From Proteiniclasticum sp043951855 (GTDB lineage Bacteria > Bacillota > Clostridia > Clostridiales > Clostridiaceae), in contig NZ_JBINJW010000005.1 in the NCBI RefSeq assembly GCF_043951855.1, positions 62,001 through 126,000 on the forward strand: 64,000 nt of DNA, given 5' to 3'. Of the stretch, positions 60,053 to 64,000 are shown piece by piece (position 1 is the stretch's first letter; each line of letters begins with the position of its first letter). Both the position numbers and the translations under genes were made by a program. Below the pieces are notes generated by a model. That model worked only from the letters and a program-made list of their open reading frames with translations, searched no databases and had not been told where the DNA came from.

Positions 60053-61033
60053 ATGATAACTGGAAAACTGAACTGGGACGTTTTAAAAAAGCTCCTCGCA
60101 AGAAATCAGGGAGCCATACGATCTGAAGTGGAAAAGGGCGGCGCAGTGGGAGAAGACTGCGCGGTTGTGAATCTGGGAGAAGAAAAGCTGATTCTGTCCA
60201 CGGATCCTGTAACCGCTGCGGCGGAAGATGCAGGTCACATCGCCTTTCACATCAACATCAATGATATTGCCACCACGGGTGCAAGACCCCTTGGCATCAT
60301 GGTGACCATCCTTGCGCCAAAGGAGGCATCTCTCGTCGACATCGAGAAAGTCATGAGGGACATTTCCAAGGAAGCAAAGGAGAATGATGTGATGATTCTC
60401 GGCGGACATACGGAAGTGACGGATGCGGTGAACCGCATGATTGTGTCGGTCACTGCGCTCGGAACCATGGACCATGGAGAAGACGTGGTCTGGACAGGCG
60501 GCGCCAGGGCAGGAGACAAGATCATCGTGACGAAAGCACTGGGGCTGGAAGGCACTTCCATTCTGGTCAGTGACTTCTGGGAAAAATCCAGAGAAGTGCT
60601 CAGTGAAGAGGAAATGAATGCAGCCAGAGCATTTTCACAAGAGCTGTCTGTGCTGAAAGAGGGAAGGCTCATGAGAAATATGGCTTCTTCCATGCATGAC
60701 ATCACAGAAGGCGGTGTCCTTGGTGCGCTATGGGAAGTGAAAGAAGCATCCGGCAAAGGATTCAGAGTGGAACACGAAAAGCTTCCTGTGAGAGATGTGA
60801 CGAAGAAGCTCTGCGATGCCTTTTCCCTGGACCCCTTGAAGCTGATTTCTTCAGGCAGTATGCTCCTGACCGTGGAGAGGGAAGAGGAAGCTCTTGCGAT
60901 TCTTGCGAAGCACGGTATTGAAGCACACGTCATAGGAGAAGTCCTTGAAGAAGGAAGCGTTCTTGTGAAAAAGGGCGAGGAATTCCATGTGGATGCACCA
61001 CGAAGAGATGAAATATACAAACTGTACGACTGA
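60053..61033 (+). CDS. AIR synthase-related (HypE/SelD/ThiL fold) protein
   Basis: A 326-residue PurM/HypE-fold ATPase-like protein. The N-terminal part has GAVGEDCAVVNLG and ILSTDPVTA, then HININDIATTGARPLGI, the conserved Asp-rich region of the PurM superfamily, and C-terminal MHDITEGGVLGALWE. It belongs to the 'AIR synthase related' family often called hydrogenase maturation factor-like. It lacks the C-terminal Cys of HypE, so HypE activity is unlikely. Function unknown; may modify a phosphate or a cofactor with ATP. It lies directly before rph. Confidence 0.78.
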   Translation: MITGKLNWDVLKKLLARNQGAIRSEVEKGGAVGEDCAVVNLGEEKLILSTDPVTAAAEDAGHIAFHININDIATTGARPLGIMVTILAPKEASLVDIEKVMRDISKEAKENDVMILGGHTEVTDAVNRMIVSVTALGTMDHGEDVVWTGGARAGDKIIVTKALGLEGTSILVSDFWEKSREVLSEEEMNAARAFSQELSVLKEGRLMRNMASSMHDITEGGVLGALWEVKEASGKGFRVEHEKLPVRDVTKKLCDAFSLDPLKLISSGSMLLTVEREEEALAILAKHGIEAHVIGEVLEEGSVLVKKGEEFHVDAPRRDEIYKLYD

Positions 61034-61056
61034 TGAGAAAGTGAAGAGGAGAAAAT

Positions 61057-61794
61057 ATGAGAATAGATGGAAGAAACCAGGATGAACTGAGAAAGCTGAA
61101 AATTACGAGAGGATTCACGAAATACTCCAAGGGCTCTGTGCTCATAGAGATGGGCGATACCAAGGTCATCTGCACAGCCACCGTGGAGGAGAAGGTGCCC
61201 CCCTTTCTCAAAGGCACAGGAAAAGGCTGGGTCACTGCTGAGTATGCCATGCTGCCCAGTTCCACCCAGACCAGAAAGAACAGGGACATCTCCAGGCTCA
61301 GACTGGATGGAAGAAGCACGGAAATACAGAGGCTCATCGGTCGAAGCCTTCGCTCGGTGATGAATCTGGATGTTCTTGGCGAAAGAACCATCTGGATCGA
61401 CTGTGATGTCATACAGGCCGATGGCGGAACAAGATGCGCCTCCATCACAGGTGCTTTTGTGGCGCTGACAGATGCGGTGAATGCCATCCATGAGGAAGCT
61501 CCTTTTGAGACCTATCCCATCAGCGGCATGGTCTCCGCCATCAGCGTGGGCATCAGCGAAGAAGGGCCCATTCTGGATCTGAACTACGCGGAAGACTCCA
61601 CGGCCATGGTGGACATGAATGTGATCATGAATGAAAAAGGTGAATTCATAGAGCTTCAGGGTACAGGCGAAGAAAGACCCTTCACGGCGAAGGAAATGAA
61701 CGATCTTCTGACCCTTGCTTCAAAAGGAAATGAGGATCTGCTAGTCCAGGTGAAGGAAATCATGGGAGAGGATCTCGGGAGGATTCTGTTATGA
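61057..61794 (+). CDS. rph: ribonuclease PH
   Basis: A 245-residue RNase PH: MRIDGRNQDELRKLKITRGFTKYSKGSVLIEMG, GTGKGWVTAEYAMLPSST and the RSLRSVMNL and DVIQADGGTRCASITGA motifs with phosphate-binding residues. It trims 3' ends of tRNA precursors by phosphorolysis. Its stop overlaps the rdgB start (ATGA). The nearby tRNA-Pro gene is a potential substrate in the cell, but the position is coincidental. Confidence 0.96.
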   Translation: MRIDGRNQDELRKLKITRGFTKYSKGSVLIEMGDTKVICTATVEEKVPPFLKGTGKGWVTAEYAMLPSSTQTRKNRDISRLRLDGRSTEIQRLIGRSLRSVMNLDVLGERTIWIDCDVIQADGGTRCASITGAFVALTDAVNAIHEEAPFETYPISGMVSAISVGISEEGPILDLNYAEDSTAMVDMNVIMNEKGEFIELQGTGEERPFTAKEMNDLLTLASKGNEDLLVQVKEIMGEDLGRILL

Positions 61795-62414
61795 AGAGAC
61801 TGATCATTGCCAGCAATAATGCGCATAAGGTGAAAGAAATCAAGGACATGCTGAAGGACTTTCATTTCGAAGTCCTTAGTCTGCATGATGCGGGCATCGA
61901 CATCGAGGTGGAAGAAGACCGGGACACCTTCATGGGAAATGCCTATAAGAAGGCTTCTGAAATCTACGAAACCCTGGGTGAGGAAGAGCGTGCAAACACA
62001 CTGGTTCTCTCTGATGATTCCGGTCTCGCGGTGGACCACCTGGATGGGGCTCCTGGGGTCTATTCCGCGCGCTACGCTGGAGTTGCCCATGACGACGGAA
62101 GAAACAACGAGAAGCTCCTTCAGGAGCTTCAGGGGGTGCCGGAGGAAAAGCGCGGTGCGCAGTTTGTCACGGCCATGGTTCTTCTTGGCAAGGATCTTGA
62201 TCTGCGTGTTCTTGGGGAAGCGAAAGGAAGAATTCTGACTGAGCTGACTGGCACAGGAGGATTCGGTTATGATCCGCTTTTCTACTCCAGTGATCTGGGG
62301 AAATCCTTCGGCGTTGCCACCAGTGAAGAAAAGAACAGTGTTTCCCATAGAGGGAATGCGCTGCAGAATCTGATTAAGGAGCTGAGGAAGATTGAGGATC
62401 GCCATCGTCTCTGA
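61791..62414 (+). CDS. rdgB: XTP/dITP diphosphatase
   Basis: A 207-residue RdgB/HAM1 protein: IIASNNAHKVKEIKDML at the start, DDSGLAVDHLDGAPGVYSARYAG and FGYDPLFYSSDLGKSF and SHRGNAL motifs. It removes non-canonical purine triphosphates. Overlaps rph by four bases and yfcE by 23 bases. Confidence 0.96.
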   Translation: MKRLIIASNNAHKVKEIKDMLKDFHFEVLSLHDAGIDIEVEEDRDTFMGNAYKKASEIYETLGEEERANTLVLSDDSGLAVDHLDGAPGVYSARYAGVAHDDGRNNEKLLQELQGVPEEKRGAQFVTAMVLLGKDLDLRVLGEAKGRILTELTGTGGFGYDPLFYSSDLGKSFGVATSEEKNSVSHRGNALQNLIKELRKIEDRHRL

Positions 62415-62871
62415 TACACATAAATCCATGAGTTCCATCAGAAAAGTCTGTGAAAAGATAGAAAGGGAAAATCCCGATCTCATCCTTCATCTGGGAGATG
62501 TCATGGAGGATGCGGATGTCATGGAGGCTATTTTAGGACGGGAAGTGAGAAGAGTGCCTGGAAACTGCGATTATGCCTACGGCATGAACCACGCGCTCTT
62601 TATTCAGGTGGAGAAAATAGGCATCTATGCGGTCCATGGACATGAACAGGGTGTAAAGAGAAGCCTTCGTCCGCTTGCGGGAGAAGCTGCGGGAAAAGGG
62701 GCGAAAATCGCCCTCTACGGCCATACCCATGTGGCGCGGGAAGAGGACCTTGGGGGAGTGCATCTGCTGAATCCCGGCAGCGCGGCGCTGCCGAAAAACG
62801 GACAGGAGAAAAGCATGGCCTTTCTGAAGATCAGAGGAAAAGAGTTTTCCTTTGACATTGTGCCACTTTAG
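62392..62871 (+). CDS. YfcE-type metallophosphoesterase
   Basis: A 159-residue protein of the YfcE/MJ0936 family: MRIAIVSDTHKS, LHLGDVMEDADV, VPGNCDYA, VHGHEQGVK and LYGHTHVARE with LLNPGSAALPK. Metal ligands Asp8, His10, Asp35 and Asn are in place. Starts at TTG 62392 within the end of rdgB. It hydrolyses phosphodiesters in vitro; the physiological substrate is unknown. Typical third gene after rph-rdgB. Confidence 0.92.
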   Translation: MRIAIVSDTHKSMSSIRKVCEKIERENPDLILHLGDVMEDADVMEAILGREVRRVPGNCDYAYGMNHALFIQVEKIGIYAVHGHEQGVKRSLRPLAGEAAGKGAKIALYGHTHVAREEDLGGVHLLNPGSAALPKNGQEKSMAFLKIRGKEFSFDIVPL

Positions 62872-62905
62872 ATTAGAAAAGTATAAGTTGTTCGGGGGAA
62901 ATGGT

Positions 62906-63604
62906 ATGACAATCGTTAAAAAAACCGGGATCTATATTCTAGGCCTCTTTGTGCTGGCCTTGGGGATCTCCGTATCTGTGAAAAGCAATCTGGGTGTGTC
63001 ACCCGTAAGCTCGCTGCCTTATGTGCTGAGCAGAATCGTGGAGATTGAAATGGGGTATTTCACCATGGCGGTGTTCATCTCCTTTATTGTGGTGCAGCTT
63101 TTCATTCTGAGAAGAGAATTCAGAATCCTGAGCAGTATCCAGATTCTTGTTTCCATCGCATTCGGATATTTCGTGAATCTGTCCAATTTCATGCTCCGGA
63201 ATATCGAGACCCCGGATCCCATGATTCTGCGTGTGGTGCTTGCGGTGTCCAGTGCAGCGCTATGCGGGCTGGGGATTTTTCTTTATATCGCACCCAGCAT
63301 CATGCCGCTGCCTGGAGAGGGGCTCACAGAGGCCATATCCTATAAGACCGGGAAACCATTCTCCAGAATCAAAGTGTACTTTGATCTGACCATGGTGGTC
63401 TTCAGCCTTGTGTTTTCACTGGGTTTTCTTGGAAGGATTGACGGAATCGGGATCGGTACGCTGATCTCGGCCCTTCTCATCGGAAAATTCGTGGGGATTT
63501 TCTCGAAACTTCTGAAAGAAAAAGTGCAGATGTTTCTGGGAAATCCGGATACACTGATTGCGAAGGCTCATGTGCAGGTGGCGAAAAAATCCACGCTGGA
63601 ATAA
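62906..63604 (+). CDS. YczE/YyaS/YitT-family membrane protein
   Basis: A 232-residue membrane protein with five or six spans. The N terminus (TGIYILGLFVLALGISVSVKSNLGVSPVSSLPYVLS) fits the YczE/YyaS (DUF6198) group; SIMPLPGEGLTEAIS is another family segment. Start is ATG 62906 after TTCGGGGGAA. Function unknown; B. subtilis YczE affects antibiotic production. Confidence 0.85.
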   Translation: MTIVKKTGIYILGLFVLALGISVSVKSNLGVSPVSSLPYVLSRIVEIEMGYFTMAVFISFIVVQLFILRREFRILSSIQILVSIAFGYFVNLSNFMLRNIETPDPMILRVVLAVSSAALCGLGIFLYIAPSIMPLPGEGLTEAISYKTGKPFSRIKVYFDLTMVVFSLVFSLGFLGRIDGIGIGTLISALLIGKFVGIFSKLLKEKVQMFLGNPDTLIAKAHVQVAKKSTLE

Positions 63605-63719
63605 AAGTAAATTATAGGCTTTTTTTACCTTTTGCACTTTTAATAACAGAGGAGTTGGGTTATAATCATAATTGACCTTAGTTTCCAGCAGAGATTTTTT
63701 TCTGGAGAAGGATAGTTCT

Positions 63720-63779
63720 ATGACAATATGCAGTAAACTTCGAAGATCAGGGAAAAAAATATTCGTCTTTTTAGATTGA
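63720..63779 (+). CDS. possible 19-residue small ORF
   Basis: ATG 63720 is preceded by GGAGAAGG and opens a basic peptide MTICSKLRRSGKKIFVFLD ending in TGA. There is a TATAAT 54 bases upstream. It could be a real small peptide or a chance frame; no family support. Confidence 0.2.
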   Translation: MTICSKLRRSGKKIFVFLD

Positions 63780-63837
63780 GTGTTAAGGGATTTAGCTTTC
63801 TGGAAAAAGAATCCCGAAAAATCTTCCAAGTTAGGTA

Positions 63838-63866
63838 TTGACGGGCACCGGATTTTAGTATAGAAT
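63838..63866 (+). promoter_or_regulatory. promoter of tRNA-Pro
   Basis: TTGACG (63838-63843), 17-base spacer, TAGAAT (63861-63866), about 30 bases before the tRNA 5' end. The predicted leader has the GTCGTC/GACGAC hairpin. Confidence 0.75.
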
Positions 63867-63896
63867 TATTTTTGTCGTCGAAAACAAGACGACCTA

Positions 63897-63972
63897 CGGG
63901 GTGTAGCGCAGCTGGGAGCGCGCGTGCTTTGGGAGCATGAGGTCGCAGGTTCAATCCCTGTCACCCCGACCA
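63897..63972 (+). tRNA. tRNA-Pro (anticodon TGG)
   Basis: A 76-nt cloverleaf: 7-bp acceptor stem CGGGGTG/CACCCCG, D arm GCGC-loop-GCGC, anticodon stem CGTGC/GCATG with loop TTTGGGA (anticodon TGG at 34-36), T arm GCAGG-TTCAATC-CCTGT and encoded CCA after discriminator A. The first base is C and the anticodon reads CCN codons, which means proline. Confidence 0.97.
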
Positions 63973-64000
63973 TTTTATAAATGGTAAAATTATCCTAGTG

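Larger units (their letters stand above)
63605..63896 (+). other. 292-bp region before tRNA-Pro
   Basis: Contains a TATAAT at 63661, a possible 19-codon frame at 63720-63779, the tRNA promoter at 63838-63866 and a leader hairpin at 63874-63893 (GTCGTC/GACGAC). Confidence 0.55.

Noticed and set aside
60247..61491. Antisense open frame (414 codons) over the AIR-synthase-like gene and rph
   Set aside because: Ser-rich shadow of real coding sequence with no family features or ribosome binding site.
1..64000. Phage, insertion sequence, CRISPR or toxin-antitoxin systems
   Set aside because: No integrase, transposase, terminal inverted repeats, spacer array or recognisable toxin-antitoxin pair was found.

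Overview
The window looks like chromosome from an anaerobic, low-to-moderate-GC Gram-positive of the class Clostridia (a Clostridiaceae-like organism; genus not determinable by eye). Reasons: AGA is the dominant arginine codon, Shine-Dalgarno sequences are strong (GGAGG type) with frequent TTG starts, there is an NAD-dependent ligA, pcrA, a gatCAB amidotransferase operon, lipoproteins with no outer-membrane genes, and fermentative CoA metabolism. I see no phage, insertion sequence, CRISPR array or plasmid gene. The window starts inside a gene and ends just after a tRNA.

Layout. 1-3.9 kb: hexuronate locus (TRAP transporter dctPQM, uxuA mannonate dehydratase, GntR regulator). 3.9-11 kb: scattered single genes (small membrane protein, secreted DUF1002 protein, tocopherol-cyclase-like protein, DUF6429 + SWIM-finger pair, flavodoxin, MscS channel, sugar O-acetyltransferase). 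11.6-21.3 kb: one long operon with a dpp/opp peptide importer whose second ATPase carries a large charged insertion, a cytoplasmic gamma-glutamyltransferase, a split CHR-family transporter pair and a DUF1028 Ntn-type protein; together they suggest import and opening of gamma-glutamyl or modified peptides. 21.5-27.8 kb: PadR-DUF2812 pair with an operator-embedded promoter, then an RND efflux pump with its TetR regulator.

27.9-39.1 kb: a LysR-flanked C4 metabolism locus (CoA-transferase A/B plus an extra B paralogue, thiolase, 3-hydroxybutyrate dehydrogenase, a 3-hydroxyacyl-CoA-dehydrogenase-like protein, a solute:sodium symporter and two GntP permeases), consistent with uptake and activation of 3-hydroxybutyrate/acetoacetate. 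Its two CoA-transferase promoters share a LysR box and a cre-like box at identical spacing. 39.2-41.9 kb: TetR regulator divergent from an exported FMN-binding lipoprotein and an FAD reductase lipoprotein (extracellular flavin-based reduction). 42.1-45 kb: VOC protein, aminotransferase, acetyltransferase, small membrane protein. 45.1-48.7 kb: reactive-sulfur locus (two rhodaneses, CoA-disulfide reductase-rhodanese fusion, two CstR-type repressors) under a promoter with two matching operators, then a SprT-like protease.

48.7-64 kb: housekeeping genes (pgi, rsuA-type pseudouridine synthase, pcrA, ligA, gatCAB, rph, rdgB, yfcE, YczE-type membrane protein, tRNA-Pro). The most striking undescribed element is between the pseudouridine synthase and pcrA: a candidate small RNA with its own promoter, two hairpins that display the same 11-nt CCCCCCAAT loop on unrelated stems, and a strong terminator. 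It looks built to pair with G-rich ribosome binding sites, and two genes in this same window (dppC and the SprT-like gene) have GGGGGG ribosome binding sites.
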